Shown here: one piece after another, positions 1 to 8,335 of the stretch
Position numbering within the stretch: position 1 is the first letter of the stretch
Layout of the letters: every line of letters begins with the position of its first letter
Assembly: GCF_001742285.1 (NCBI RefSeq)
Contig: NZ_MIEK01000012.1
Location: 1 to 64,000, forward strand
Direction: 5' to 3'
DNA: 64,000 nt
DNA from: Enterococcus rivorum
Lineage (GTDB): Bacteria; Bacillota; Bacilli; Lactobacillales; Enterococcaceae
Made by a program: the position numbers and the translations under genes
Notes under the pieces: model-generated
What the model saw: only the letters and a program-made list of their open reading frames with translations
Told to the model about the DNA's origin: nothing
Databases searched by the model: none

Positions 1-777
1 ACTTTTATTCCTATGCTTATAAAACAAGAGCCGCCGTTCAATATATTGTCATTGACATGTACAAGCCTTACGTCACTCTTGTAAAAAAGCTTTTTCCCAA
101 TGCAAAATTGATCATTGATCGTTTCCATATTGTTCAACATATTGGACGTACCTTTCTGACGCACCGAATTCAACAGATGAATCAGCTGAATCGAAAAAAT
201 TATCAAGAAGAACAACAATACAAGCATTTAAAGAAGTATTGGAAATTACTTCAGAAAAATGCTTGGCATTTAGAGCATAAAAAACAGGTTTTGCATCCTA
301 GTTTTCGGGCGCATTTGACTGAATCAGAAGTCGTTGACCGCTTGCTTTCCTATAGCCCGGAACTCAAGCAAGGATATGGTGTCTACCAAGATTTTCTAGC
401 AGCGGTTCGAACGAAAGATTCTCACTGGTTTCAAGAGCTTTTAAAACAAAACTATTCTCATCTACCAGAGAAGTACACGACAACCATTAAGACGTTTAAA
501 CAGTATCAAGAAGGTATTTTAAACGCACTTGAACAGCCATATTCTAACGGTTCCTTAGAGTGTTTGAACAACCACATAAAAGTATTGAAACGAAATGCGT
601 ACGGCTTTAGAAGCTTCTATAACTTTAAACTGAGAATTCTATTAACCCTAGGAACAACTCTTTTTAATCCACAGAAAAAGAAAAAGCCTGTAGAGAAATA
701 ATTTTCCCCTACAAACTTTTTCTAGCTTCACATTATTCTATTGGTTATTCTTCACCAACACTAGTTGACAATGAGCC
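1..777 (+). mobile_element. Right end of an ISL3-family insertion sequence (left part outside window)
   Basis: The block holds the 3' part of an ISL3-type transposase gene followed by about 75 bp of non-coding DNA. That DNA ends in a sequence typical of ISL3-family terminal inverted repeats, about 753-777, finishing TTGACAATGAGCC; read inward from the end it starts GGCTCATTGTCAACTAG. The 8 bp just outside (778-785) would be one copy of the target duplication. The other copy and the left repeat lie outside the window, so the element cannot be shown to be complete. Confidence 0.75.
3..701 (+). CDS. ISL3-family transposase, C-terminal part (5' end outside window)
   Basis: The reading frame is open from base 3 with no start needed inside the window; the ATG at 57 is internal. 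The protein is the DDE transposase domain of the ISL3 family, which cuts and pastes the element. Visible hallmarks are VIDMYKPY with a catalytic Asp, the FPNAKLIIDRFHIVQH block, and the C-terminal segment NGSLECLNNHIKVLKRNAYGF, which contains the catalytic Glu. The end of the protein (YNFKLRILLTLGTT) is normal for the family, so the visible part looks intact rather than decayed. The N-terminal zinc-ribbon and HTH domains would lie upstream. The insertion abuts the DUF1149 gene region but does not break a recognisable gene on this side. Confidence 0.9.
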   Translation, partial: FYSYAYKTRAAVQYIVIDMYKPYVTLVKKLFPNAKLIIDRFHIVQHIGRTFLTHRIQQMNQLNRKNYQEEQQYKHLKKYWKLLQKNAWHLEHKKQVLHPSFRAHLTESEVVDRLLSYSPELKQGYGVYQDFLAAVRTKDSHWFQELLKQNYSHLPEKYTTTIKTFKQYQEGILNALEQPYSNGSLECLNNHIKVLKRNAYGFRSFYNFKLRILLTLGTTLFNPQKKKKPVEK

Positions 778-800
778 AAAACTATCACAAACTTTTTTTC

Positions 801-1187
801 TTATTCAGCTTCAGAAGACTGAAAATTCAATTGAATACCAGGCTGATCTAATGCAATTTCAGTAATTTCATAAGCCATACGTTGCACGATATTAAACAAC
901 GGTCCAACTAATTCGTCTACTTCTTCTTGAACAATATCTTCTTGCTTTTCAATTTTACGATTGATAATATGGTTAATTTGGCTAACTACACCAGATAGTA
1001 CATATGTATCAAAGACTAAACGAAATTCTAAACGAGCAGCAATCACTGTATTTTCTTTAGGATAGTTCTCATCATCTGGTTCTATTGGTGAAAAACCTAC
1101 TCGTAAGTCTGTTTCTAATTCTTCATTTTCTTTTCTTAAGTCATAATGAAAGGCTTCTACAACCTCTTGCTGACGTTTAATTTCCAC
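801..1187 (-). CDS. DUF1149 family protein
   Basis: This 128-residue protein is recognised as the DUF1149 family, a small, mostly beta protein common in Lactobacillales, of unknown role and thought to have a SecB-like fold. No signal peptide or membrane segment is visible; it is acidic and probably cytoplasmic. The start is a GTG at 1185-1187, supported by an AAGGAG site 10 nt upstream; no better ATG lies near it. It is transcribed alone, with the end of an ISL3 element immediately downstream (777), so the insertion probably landed in its 3' flank and may have replaced its native terminator. The family call rests on overall sequence character rather than a catalytic motif. Confidence 0.75.
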   Translation of the reverse strand: MEIKRQQEVVEAFHYDLRKENEELETDLRVGFSPIEPDDENYPKENTVIAARLEFRLVFDTYVLSGVVSQINHIINRKIEKQEDIVQEEVDELVGPLFNIVQRMAYEITEIALDQPGIQLNFQSSEAE

Positions 1188-1289
1188 TTGATTAACACTC
1201 CTTTATTCTACTCTTTGTATATTCTATATTTTTTTGTCAAAGAGGTTTCCTATTGATTATAACATATTTTTTTTCAAGCAGAAAACTAT

Positions 1290-2633
1290 TTAATTTTTAA
1301 AGGAATGGATAGGAGCTGGAATTCTTCCCCCACGTAAGATAAAATCAGTTGACCCATATTTGTTGACTTGCATCACGGGAGCTCGCCCTAAAAGCCCACC
1401 AAATTCCACCATATCACCAACTTTTGTCCCTTTAGCAGGAATAATTCGAACAGCGGTGGTTTTATGATTGATTACGCCAATAGCTGCTTCGTCTGCAATC
1501 ATTGCTGCAATTGTTTCAGCCTTTGTTTCTCCTGGGATCGCAATCATATCTAAGCCAACTGAACAAATAGCAGTCATGGCTTCTAGTTTTTCTAAATTTA
1601 AGGCACCATTGTTAACAGCATCAATCATACCAGCATCTTCTGAAACAGGAATAAACGCTCCTGAAAGTCCTCCAACATGATTACAAGCCATTACGCCCCC
1701 TTTTTTTACAGCATCATTCAATAGCGCTAATGCTGCTGTTGTTCCATGTGTACCAACACTTTCTATGCCCATTTCTTCCAAAATATACGCTACACTATCA
1801 CCAACAGCTGGTGTAGGAGCAAGAGAAAGATCTACGATACCGAAAGGAACATTTAATCGTTCAGAGGCAATTCTTCCAACAAGTTGACCCATTCGTGTGA
1901 TTTTAAACGCCGTTTTCTTCACTACCTCGGCTACTACATCAAAAGGCTCTCCTTTGACTTTTTCAAGTGCTCTTTTGACTACTCCTGGACCACTAACCCC
2001 TACATTAATTACACAGTCAGCCTCGCCAACTCCATGAAAGGCGCCGGCCATAAAGGGATTATCTTCCACTGCATTGGCAAAAACAACCAATTTAGCACAG
2101 CCCATATCTGATTTATCAGCGGTTTCTTTAATTACGTACCCCATATGTCTAACCGCATCCATATTAATTCCAGCACGAGTGGAACCAATGTTTACAGAAG
2201 CACACACAAAATTTGTTTCTGCTAAGGCTTGTGGAATGGAATTAATTAAAATATCGTCTCCATATTGGTAACCTTTTTCTACTAGTGCACTAAAACCACC
2301 AATAAAGTTTACTCCGACTGATTGAGCTGCCCGGTCTAATGTTTTAGCATACTTGACGTAGTCTTTATCTTTACATGCTGCAGCTACAATACTAATGGGT
2401 GTGACAGATATTCGTTTATTAATGATTGGAATCCCATATTCTGATTCGATTTCTTCTCCGACTTTTACAAGATTTTTGGCCATACGTGTGATTTTATCGT
2501 AAATTTTTTGACAGGCCTTTTCGCTATCACTATCGATACAATCCAAAAGCGAAATTCCCATCGTAATTGTACGAATATCTAAATTTTCTTCTTCAATCAT
2601 ACGTATTGTTTCTAATATCTGATTAGTTTCCAA
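1290..2633 (-). CDS. PFL family protein (UPF0210/DUF711)
   Basis: This 447-residue protein belongs to the UPF0210 (DUF711, PFL-like) family, which has a glycyl-radical-enzyme-like barrel but no established reaction. Recognisable stretches are the N-terminal [13 protein letters not shown], the [10 protein letters not shown] block, [11 protein letters not shown] and the Gly-rich [16 protein letters not shown]. It is cytoplasmic, with no signal or membrane segment, and is full length for the family. The start is a TTG at 2631-2633 with GAGGTGA seven bases upstream; the next Met would lose conserved residues. It follows the ACT-domain gene on the same strand with a 40-bp gap. This pairing is conserved across Firmicutes and suggests that the ACT protein senses a small molecule, possibly an amino acid, for this partner. 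Confidence 0.9.
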   Translation of the reverse strand: METNQILETIRMIEEENLDIRTITMGISLLDCIDSDSEKACQKIYDKITRMAKNLVKVGEEIESEYGIPIINKRISVTPISIVAAACKDKDYVKYAKTLDRAAQSVGVNFIGGFSALVEKGYQYGDDILINSIPQALAETNFVCASVNIGSTRAGINMDAVRHMGYVIKETADKSDMGCAKLVVFANAVEDNPFMAGAFHGVGEADCVINVGVSGPGVVKRALEKVKGEPFDVVAEVVKKTAFKITRMGQLVGRIASERLNVPFGIVDLSLAPTPAVGDSVAYILEEMGIESVGTHGTTAALALLNDAVKKGGVMACNHVGGLSGAFIPVSEDAGMIDAVNNGALNLEKLEAMTAICSVGLDMIAIPGETKAETIAAMIADEAAIGVINHKTTAVRIIPAKGTKVGDMVEFGGLLGRAPVMQVNKYGSTDFILRGGRIPAPIHSFKN

Positions 2634-2673
2634 AGATACTCACCTCTATTTTTAAGTAGTTAATCGCTATTCT

Positions 2674-2943
2674 TTATAATTTATGCATGGTATTAAAAAT
2701 TTCTTCATTTTGAATACTAATCTTAACCCCTAATTTCTCTCCCAAAAGATTTAAGTCTTCACGAATTTGCTCAATATTATGATTTTCTTTCGGAATTTCC
2801 AACATCATCATCATCGTGAAATATTCATCCATAATTGTTTGAGATACATCAATAATATTAATTTTTAATTCAGATAATTTCTGGCTAACCCCTGCAATAA
2901 TTCCTACTTTATCTTTCCCAATTACTGTTAAAACAGCTCTCAT
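2674..2943 (-). CDS. ACT domain-containing protein (UPF0237)
   Basis: This 89-residue protein consists of a single ACT domain. It starts MRAVLTVIGKDKVGIIAGVS, the usual beta-alpha opening in which the GKDKVGI loop contacts the ligand. ACT domains bind amino acids or other small ligands; this stand-alone version is the UPF0237 family, related in fold to GcvR regulators. It is the first gene of a two-gene unit with the PFL gene, with a strong AGGAGGGG ribosome site six bases before its ATG. The family is known to co-occur with UPF0210. The ligand is unknown. A complete glycine cleavage operon lies at the other end of the window, but nothing in the sequence links the two. Confidence 0.88.
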   Translation of the reverse strand: MRAVLTVIGKDKVGIIAGVSQKLSELKINIIDVSQTIMDEYFTMMMMLEIPKENHNIEQIREDLNLLGEKLGVKISIQNEEIFNTMHKL

Positions 2944-3026
2944 AAACGTGCCCCTCCTAAATTGTTTGCCCTATTATATCATAGTTCTGTTTATTTTTTA
3001 TAAGAAAGTCAGAACAAATAATCATT

Positions 3027-3074
3027 AAAAAAGATGATTGTTCGGGTTTCTATTTACTCCCAATCAATCATCTT
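3027..3074 (-). terminator. Rho-independent terminator after the zinc-ribbon gene
   Basis: A 16-bp stem (3031-3046 paired with 3059-3074, two mismatches) with a 12-nt loop is followed on the minus strand by a run of six T. It lies downstream of the zinc-ribbon membrane protein gene and upstream of the ACT/PFL unit, so it separates the two transcripts. Confidence 0.75.
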
Positions 3075-3186
3075 ATGTTCTTTTGGTATCATTTAAAAAT
3101 TGAAACTACCAATCACTTTTTACTTTTTGATCTTGTTTTATTTTGACCATAGCTTGCTTCTACTCTTTATCTTATAGAAGCATAGT

Positions 3187-3618
3187 TTAAACCTTTTTCG
3201 AAAACTGTTGATGACATTTAGAACAAGTTACTTTTATTTGACCTTTACCTTTTGGTGCTCGTAAAGATTGTTTGCAACTTGGACAAGTAAAATACTTATA
3301 GATTTTCCGTTGTTGAAACCTTAGTTTGATCTTTTTTATTTTCCCGAAAATACGATTATGAATCTTCAAATATTTAGTATTCTCATTTGCACGAACATAG
3401 ATTCTTTTTGAAAGAAAACGATAATAAATAAACACAATTAGCGCAAGTCCAATCCATCTTAAAACAGAAGTTGGCAAAAATGAATTTGCAATAATCAAAA
3501 CGATACTACCAATTAGCATTGTTTTATTTAATTGATCCATTCGTGCATATCTTCCTTTTAGAAAGTGTTGTAGTTTTGCATTCCATCTCATTAATCGTTC
3601 CATCCATACTTGGCCCAT
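3187..3618 (-). CDS. Small membrane protein with C-terminal zinc ribbon
   Basis: The protein, about 143 residues, has two closely spaced hydrophobic segments in the middle (TMLIGSIVLIIANSF and WIGLALIVFIYYRFL), a basic stretch, and a C-terminal zinc ribbon with CPSCKQ and CSKCHQQF, i.e. two CxxC pairs about 20 residues apart. It probably sits in the membrane with the ribbon in the cytoplasm; many Lactobacillales proteins of this layout are uncharacterised. The longer frame begins with GTG at 3627, but that codon overlaps the ribosome site (AAGGGTGAG), so the ATG at 3616-3618 is the likelier start. It is monocistronic, with a terminator downstream. No function can be assigned beyond metal binding. 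Confidence 0.75.
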   Translation of the reverse strand: MGQVWMERLMRWNAKLQHFLKGRYARMDQLNKTMLIGSIVLIIANSFLPTSVLRWIGLALIVFIYYRFLSKRIYVRANENTKYLKIHNRIFGKIKKIKLRFQQRKIYKYFTCPSCKQSLRAPKGKGQIKVTCSKCHQQFSKKV

Positions 3619-3718
3619 AAGACTCACCCTTCTATATCAATTACATACTGCATAGTATAACATATTCAGATTTAAAAGGATGAATCTTTAGTTATTCTGA
3701 TATTCATTTTATAAATTC

Positions 3719-4111
3719 TTATTGAATACCAATATAGAGGGTCACAGTTCCATCTAAATCATATTTTTCAAAATCGTATTGATAGGTACGTTCAATTTTA
3801 CTTTCTTCTTCTAAACTCCAAACTTTTTGCCAAGCTTCTATCACTCCTATTTCAGAGGTCGTATCAACAGGGAATAATTCATATTTTTGACTTGGTATGT
3901 CCAAAAGTCTTTTGACTGTTTTTTGCTCAGAAGCAATCGTTAATGTGTAGTCGCCATGATAATCATTTTCATAATCATGGTAGATCCCATATATAACAGT
4001 ATCATCATTTTGGACTTGTGACATCACCTGTGACCATAATTGGCCAATTTTTTCACCCACGTCTTTTGAAAAATTATTTGTTCTTACTGAATCAATCTCA
4101 TAAAGCTTCAT
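3719..4111 (-). CDS. GyrI-like / effector-binding domain protein
   Basis: This 130-residue protein looks like the stand-alone GyrI-like (AraC/BmrR C-terminal effector binding) fold. It starts with a short beta strand (KLYEIDSVRTNNF), contains LWSQVMSQV and YGIYHDYENDYHGDYTLTIAS, and ends in the typical Glu-rich strand pair, finishing with VTLYIGIQ. Members bind small hydrophobic ligands, and some cleave xenobiotics. It has no HTH of its own. Downstream on the same strand, about 75 bp away, is a WYL-domain regulator unit, but the gap and order suggest separate transcription. The family assignment is from overall pattern; the ligand cannot be predicted. Confidence 0.7.
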   Translation of the reverse strand: MKLYEIDSVRTNNFSKDVGEKIGQLWSQVMSQVQNDDTVIYGIYHDYENDYHGDYTLTIASEQKTVKRLLDIPSQKYELFPVDTTSEIGVIEAWQKVWSLEEESKIERTYQYDFEKYDLDGTVTLYIGIQ

Positions 4112-4185
4112 GTTATCATCCTCTTTTCATTTATTTTGTAACTAACTGAATCGTAACAAAAAAAGGTGACAACAGTTTGTCAAGT

Positions 4186-5079
4186 TTAAAAATAAAGTTG
4201 ATTTAATTTGGTTAATTCTTTCTTTATCTCTTCTCGGATTTCTTTGGGATGCAAAACTTCTATTGTTGAACCAAAGGACAACAAATAATGAATTAGCCAA
4301 TCTCCTTCTGGCTGTAAAGTTTTAACTTTAATCATCCCATCTCCAATTAATTCAGTTTCTTCTATTCCACGCAACTCTTCTCTTAAACGCTGGTATAAAG
4401 AGTCCTTTACAATAAATTCCACATAGATGTAAGCATAGTTTGGTTGGTATTCTTTCACCAGTAAAGTCTCGTCTAACATTCGTTCAGATATAACCACTTC
4501 TGTGATACGTTTTAATTTAAATAATCGGGTACTCTTTTTTAAGCAGCAATAGCCAACTAAATACCAAGCATTTTTTTTGAAGAATAATTTATTAGGCATC
4601 ACTTCACGAATTGTTTGTTCATTTTTGCTATTTGTATAAGAAAATCGGACACACTTTGATGCTATTTTTGCTTTTGTAATCACTTTAATTGCTATTGATT
4701 CTTCCTCTCTACCCCAACTTGAAAAATCAATTGCCATTAAGGGCTCTGGGCTTTTATTAAATAGAGACGACATTTTATTTACTAAAGGAGAGGCTTCTTT
4801 AAGATTGGTAGCAGCTAAATTTTGCAGGGCTATGAGGATTTGGTCTTGTTCTTCTCCACTAACAAAGGTTGATGGTACGTGATGGTTGTCTAATAGCCGC
4901 AGTCCCCCTCCTCTGCCATTTTGAGAATAGACCGGGAAACCTAATCCAGATAAAGTATCAATATCTCTATAAATTGTTCTTGTGGAAACTTCTAACTTCT
5001 CTGCCAATTCTGTTGCCTTCGCCTGTTTGTTGAGAGATAAAAAATAAACAATATAAAATAATCTTGATAAGCTATTCAT
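4186..5079 (-). CDS. HTH/WYL-domain transcriptional regulator (YafY type)
   Basis: The protein, about 297 residues, has an N-terminal winged helix (residues 1-60, with ATELAEKLEVSTRTIYRDIDTLSGLGFPVYS, the HTH_11 recognition helix) followed by a WYL domain (about 140-220, motif KNAWYLVGYC) and a WCX-type C-terminal extension. Such proteins are ligand-sensing repressors or activators. A longer frame from a TTG at 5094 exists, but GTGGGGATT before the ATG at 5077-5079 is a good ribosome site, so MNSLSRLFYIV is taken as the start. It follows the DUF3224 gene by 25 bp on the same strand. DUF3224 proteins are often paired with YafY-like regulators, so it probably controls that gene and itself. Confidence 0.88.
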   Translation of the reverse strand: MNSLSRLFYIVYFLSLNKQAKATELAEKLEVSTRTIYRDIDTLSGLGFPVYSQNGRGGGLRLLDNHHVPSTFVSGEEQDQILIALQNLAATNLKEASPLVNKMSSLFNKSPEPLMAIDFSSWGREEESIAIKVITKAKIASKCVRFSYTNSKNEQTIREVMPNKLFFKKNAWYLVGYCCLKKSTRLFKLKRITEVVISERMLDETLLVKEYQPNYAYIYVEFIVKDSLYQRLREELRGIEETELIGDGMIKVKTLQPEGDWLIHYLLSFGSTIEVLHPKEIREEIKKELTKLNQLYF

Positions 5080-5104
5080 CACTAATCCCCACAATCATTT
5101 CAAT

Positions 5105-5506
5105 TCAGTCTATTCCTTTAAAATCCAAAATTAATTTACTCATTTGACCAATAAACTGATAATGATAAGAACCTTTTAGCTCCGATAGGTTCCCTGTACT
5201 TTTAATAATCATACCTGGAGAATCAAGATGACCTTTATCAAAAATTCCTTTTTCAGCAGCAGTAAAGGTTCCTGTTTTTCCTTTATAAGTGCCTTCAAAA
5301 TAAAGAAATCCAGCTGTTCTTGCTGTAGCTAAATGTCCGTCCTCCATATTACTTTCTAAATAATACAACAAATATTCTACCGTTGCTTTGCCTTGAAGCT
5401 CTCCTTCAATTTGATATTCAGCATGAACGCTGTTAATTGGAAATCCGGTCATATGCTGAGAGATTGGTTGTTCTTCCCATTTTGTCACACTAAAATCTAC
5501 TTTCAT
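5105..5506 (-). CDS. DUF3224 domain-containing protein
   Basis: This 133-residue protein is of the DUF3224 family, a small beta-barrel (allene-oxide-cyclase-like) fold of unknown biochemical role. Recognisable parts are the central EGELQGKATVEYLLYY strand, GFLYFEGTYKGKTGTF and the terminal GSYHYQFIGQMSKLILDF. The open frame extends upstream to 5605, but an AAGGAGGGG site sits eight bases before the ATG at 5504-5506, and the extension has no family similarity, so the shorter start is used. It is cytoplasmic by appearance. It is the first gene of a two-gene unit with a WYL regulator, which suggests induction by the ligand of that regulator. Confidence 0.85.
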   Translation of the reverse strand: MKVDFSVTKWEEQPISQHMTGFPINSVHAEYQIEGELQGKATVEYLLYYLESNMEDGHLATARTAGFLYFEGTYKGKTGTFTAAEKGIFDKGHLDSPGMIIKSTGNLSELKGSYHYQFIGQMSKLILDFKGID

Positions 5507-5637
5507 AAACGTCCCCTCCTTCATATTCACATTATACAGAACGTAAGTTCTTATTTCAATAGCCAGATACTCTAAATAAAAAAATAACTCAAGACATACA
5601 GCCATGGCTATTTATCTTAAGCTATTTTCATTTTTTG

Positions 5638-6156
5638 CTATTTATCCGCAATAAACGCTAGAATACCTTCGCTAAAAATTGAAATATTTTCTTTTTTTGA
5701 TGCACCCGTAGTCGCTTCAATGTTATCTGGTTGTTTTGACCACACTCTTGAGTCTGCTGTTAAAAAAATGCCGATATTTACCTTTTCCTCATATTTATTG
5801 ATATAATCTAAAGCTTCTTTTGGAGGGTCACTTGATTGGACTGTGGATAAAATTATAACCTTATCCCAACCAGATGGATTATTCTTATTAATTTTTTCAA
5901 TAGGTTCAATTTTAAGGTAGATATTTTCATCTTTTATCTGCTCTTTTACTTCTTCTAAAACGCTATTTTTGAAAGCTCTATCTTGTGTATAAACAACAAC
6001 TTTATTCGTCTTGCTTCTATTCTTGATTGAGGCATTTATTTCCTCACTTGTTGCTTTCCCTTGAATTCTTTGAAGCCGATAAACGCCTAAAAAGCCACCT
6101 GCTCCAATGATAATGACTGCTAAGGAAATCAAAAAAATCTTAAGTTTTTTATTCAT
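5638..6156 (-). CDS. Membrane-anchored flavodoxin-like protein
   Basis: This 172-residue protein has a basic N-terminus and one membrane segment (IFLISLAVIIIGAGGFLGVY), then a soluble domain with alternating strands and helices: KVVVYTQDRAF, WDKVIILSTVQSSDPP, VNIGIFLTADSRVWSK, and a C-terminal TTGASKKENISIF. This is the layout of a flavodoxin-like fold tethered outside the cell, but the FMN phosphate loop (TxTGNT) is absent, so flavin binding is doubtful. It is divergent from a Crp/Fnr regulator across a 169-bp gap. That placement could mean shared control, for example by redox state, but this is inference. It is otherwise an uncharacterised family. Confidence 0.55.
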   Translation of the reverse strand: MNKKLKIFLISLAVIIIGAGGFLGVYRLQRIQGKATSEEINASIKNRSKTNKVVVYTQDRAFKNSVLEEVKEQIKDENIYLKIEPIEKINKNNPSGWDKVIILSTVQSSDPPKEALDYINKYEEKVNIGIFLTADSRVWSKQPDNIEATTGASKKENISIFSEGILAFIADK

Positions 6157-6281
6157 TTAAATCCCTACTTTCTTTTTTAATAGGAATTCATTGTAATTGA
6201 ATTTGTCCGGCGTATTTATATCACTGAGATAAACACGGGATTGTTTTGCAATTTTTCTAAATGAAATAGTCTATCTTGCTA

Positions 6282-6290
6282 TGCTATAAT
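6282..6290 (+). promoter_or_regulatory. Extended -10 promoter for the Crp/Fnr gene
   Basis: TGCTATAAT gives a perfect -10 hexamer (6285-6290) with the TGn extension. No good -35 is visible at the right distance, which is usual for extended -10 promoters. The TTG start of the regulator is 36 nt downstream, with GGAGG at 6314-6318. Confidence 0.6.
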
Positions 6291-6325
6291 TTAATTATCT
6301 TATCAATGAATCCGGAGGTAAAATT

Positions 6326-6976
6326 TTGGAATACTTTAAAAACAACCTTGCTTTGATTCATTTTTTAAAAAGTAATGATTTATCAAAAACGAACTGGATT
6401 GAGCAAAAATATCTCAAAGAGCAATCTATTATCAATGAATTTGAAAAGTCAGATCGAATCTATTTTATGAACAGTGGGGTTGGCGTTGTTGAAATTCTAG
6501 GTCATGAGAAGCAATATATTTCAAGCTTTATTTTTGAGAACGATTTATTTGGTTTGGATAGTTTTTCGACGTTTAAACAAAAAGCTCATTCAATCAGAAT
6601 TGTTAGCGATCAGGCTGTTATTTTTAGTATAAAAAAAGAGCACTTATTAGCTGCTCTAAATCAAGAACCTACTTATTATGAAATGATCCTAACAAATTTT
6701 GCTGATATCTTGCAACGGCACTATACCTATTTTGATTTTTTGCATCTTCCTACTACTGACAGAGTTAAGCAGGCGTTAACTTATTTAAATGATCGAATCG
6801 GAGTATTATCTGAAGAAGAGATAATTGAATTACCTAAATATATTACGCAAGATGTTTTAGCAAAATTTTGTCGAACTTCCCAATCTAGAATCTCCGTCTG
6901 TCTGACTGAATTGCATGTGGCTGGCTGGTTGAAAAAAAAGACCGTTCCGATTACCTTAAACGATTGTCAGTATTAA
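6326..6976 (+). CDS. Crp/Fnr family transcriptional regulator
   Basis: This 216-residue protein has the two-part layout of Crp/Fnr regulators: an N-terminal cyclic-nucleotide-binding-like barrel (about 20-120, with ISSFIFENDLFGLDSF standing where the ligand loop sits) and a C-terminal winged helix (about 140-205, TDRVKQALTYL, then ITQDVLAKFCRTSQSRISVCLTEL). The residues that hold cAMP in Crp are not evident, and there is no N-terminal Fnr cysteine cluster. Single cysteines occur in the HTH region (FCRTSQSRISVC), so redox sensing is possible but unproven. The start is a TTG with GGAGG seven bases upstream. It is divergent from the membrane-anchored flavodoxin-like gene and converges on the ankyrin lipoprotein gene. 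Confidence 0.88.
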   Translation: MEYFKNNLALIHFLKSNDLSKTNWIEQKYLKEQSIINEFEKSDRIYFMNSGVGVVEILGHEKQYISSFIFENDLFGLDSFSTFKQKAHSIRIVSDQAVIFSIKKEHLLAALNQEPTYYEMILTNFADILQRHYTYFDFLHLPTTDRVKQALTYLNDRIGVLSEEEIIELPKYITQDVLAKFCRTSQSRISVCLTELHVAGWLKKKTVPITLNDCQY

Positions 6977-7057
6977 TTTTTTTGGTCGTATAAATATAGA
7001 AGTCTGGGGTAAGCTACAATATTTTTTATTTCAACTTTTTTAAAACTGCGGAATCAT

Positions 7058-7840
7058 TTAATAGCTTTGTAGCAATTCTATCATATTTCCATAGCCAAAT
7101 TGTCTAGCATAATCTACTGCACTTCTACCGGTATTATCTCGTAAGGTTTTATCTGCACCGTTCTCTAAGAGCACTTTAACAATTTCTTGATAAACTTCTG
7201 AACCATCTCTTAAAGCCACAGCTTCAATCAAAGCCGTATAGCCAGAATGATTTTGATGATTCAGGTTTACTCGACCATCTCGTAATAGTAGTTTCACATT
7301 TTCTAGATGTCCTTTTTCTGCTGCCGGAATAAGTGCTGTTCCCCCGAAACGATTAAATTTTTGTTGATCTGGAACTTGTTTATCTAGCATATAAGCTAAA
7401 ATTTCAGTCCTACCCTGTGCTCCAGCAAATAAATAGGGACTATCAGAAATTGCATCTTGTTGATTAATATTTGCTCCTGCATCAATTAAAGCCTTGGCAA
7501 TCTCAATCAAATTTTGATGTGTGGCAATTAGAAGTGATGTTTCATTTTTCTCATTTACTTCATCAATCGAATACGTTTCATCTTGCAAAATTCTTTTTAC
7601 CAGTAACAAATCATTGTTACTAACTGCTTTTAAAAGCGTTCCATTGGAAAACCTCTCCGGTACTATTTCTTTTATACTTGATGTATCTTGATCTGTTGCC
7701 TTAGTTACTGAAGAATCCATTCGTAAACTTTCTCGTGTAGTCTCTTCTTTAATAGGTTTTGTTTTATCTGCACAACCACTAAAAAAGATCGCCAGACACA
7801 CACAGCCTAGCACAAATAAATAGGTCTTTAAACTGTTCAT
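7058..7840 (-). CDS. Ankyrin-repeat lipoprotein
   Basis: The protein, about 260 residues, begins with a lipoprotein signal peptide (MNSLKTYLFVLGC then IFFSGC; Cys about residue 22 would be lipidated), a Ser/Thr/Glu-rich linker, and four to five ankyrin repeats (about 75-255). Repeat landmarks are TSLLIATHQNLIEIAKALIDAGANI, GGTALIPAAEKGHLENVKLLL, GYTALIEAV and RSAVDYARQFGYGNMIELL. It should be anchored on the outer face of the membrane and mediate protein contacts; the partner is unknown. A longer frame to 7912 exists, but AGAGGAC lies just before the ATG at 7838-7840. It is divergent from an ArsR-type regulator gene, whose operator lies about 100 bp away, so it may share that control. Confidence 0.85.
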   Translation of the reverse strand: MNSLKTYLFVLGCVCLAIFFSGCADKTKPIKEETTRESLRMDSSVTKATDQDTSSIKEIVPERFSNGTLLKAVSNNDLLLVKRILQDETYSIDEVNEKNETSLLIATHQNLIEIAKALIDAGANINQQDAISDSPYLFAGAQGRTEILAYMLDKQVPDQQKFNRFGGTALIPAAEKGHLENVKLLLRDGRVNLNHQNHSGYTALIEAVALRDGSEVYQEIVKVLLENGADKTLRDNTGRSAVDYARQFGYGNMIELLQSY

Positions 7841-7930
7841 ATTGTCCTCTTTTTTAATTTTTATATAGTATAACTCACTCACTAAAAGTAAGCAAATGTA
7901 TTTGCTTATCAAACTATTTTAGATTTACAC

Positions 7931-7959
7931 TTGACAATGCATAAGTGTGCACATATAAT
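7931..7959 (+). promoter_or_regulatory. Consensus promoter with embedded ArsR-type operator
   Basis: TTGACA (7931-7936) and TATAAT (7954-7959) are separated by exactly 17 bp. The spacer contains ATGCATAAGTGTGCACA, and nearly the same word recurs before the next gene (about 8336-8351). A repressor bound here would block RNA polymerase. Self-repression by the ArsR protein encoded just downstream is the simplest reading. Confidence 0.75.
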
Positions 7960-7977
7960 GTTTTTAGAGGTGAAAAA

Positions 7978-8310
7978 ATGGACAAGAAAAAAATCAACGA
8001 TGAGGTTTGTTCAGACAGAATTGAAAAAGCCTTAGATTATGAATTTTATAAGGTGCTATTTGATCCTGTAAGAACTAAAATAATGGCCTACCTTGGTGCT
8101 AACGGAGCTCGTTCTATTTCAGAGATTGCCGAACACTTTCCGCAAGATAGAACCGTTATCTCTAGGCACTTGAGCTTGATGAATCGTTATGGCATTCTGG
8201 AAAAAAAGAAAAAATCACGAGAATACATTTATTACTTAAATGCAGAATTTGTGATTGAAAAGTTCGATCAAACAACTAACAGCTTAAAGGAATTAGCTCG
8301 TAATTCTTGA
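7978..8310 (+). CDS. ArsR family winged-helix regulator
   Basis: This 110-residue ArsR/SmtB-type repressor has the expected helices: DYEFYKVLFDPVRTKIMAYL, then SISEIAEHFPQDRTVISRHLSLMNRYGILEKKKKSREYIYYLN, i.e. recognition helix and wing. The classical metal-binding ELCVCDL box is replaced by EIAEHFPQD. The only Cys is near the N-terminus (EVCSD), so metal sensing is not supported; a redox or organic ligand is equally possible. The frame opens at 7945, but AGAGGTG directly precedes the ATG at 7978. It is followed by a membrane-protein gene and a flavodoxin-fold NAD(P)H oxidoreductase. A copy of the promoter operator word precedes the membrane gene, so these form a likely small regulon. Confidence 0.88.
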   Translation: MDKKKINDEVCSDRIEKALDYEFYKVLFDPVRTKIMAYLGANGARSISEIAEHFPQDRTVISRHLSLMNRYGILEKKKKSREYIYYLNAEFVIEKFDQTTNSLKELARNS

Positions 8311-8323
8311 TAATTCCTTTTTT
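8286..8323 (+). terminator. Terminator overlapping the 3' end of the arsR-type gene
   Basis: AAAGGAATTA (8286-8295) pairs perfectly with TAATTCCTTT (8311-8320) and runs into six T (8318-8323). The left arm lies inside the coding sequence and the stop codon is in the loop. It would separate the regulator transcript from the next gene, which has its own operator copy. Confidence 0.65.
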
Positions 8324-8335
8324 CCCCCCATAAAG

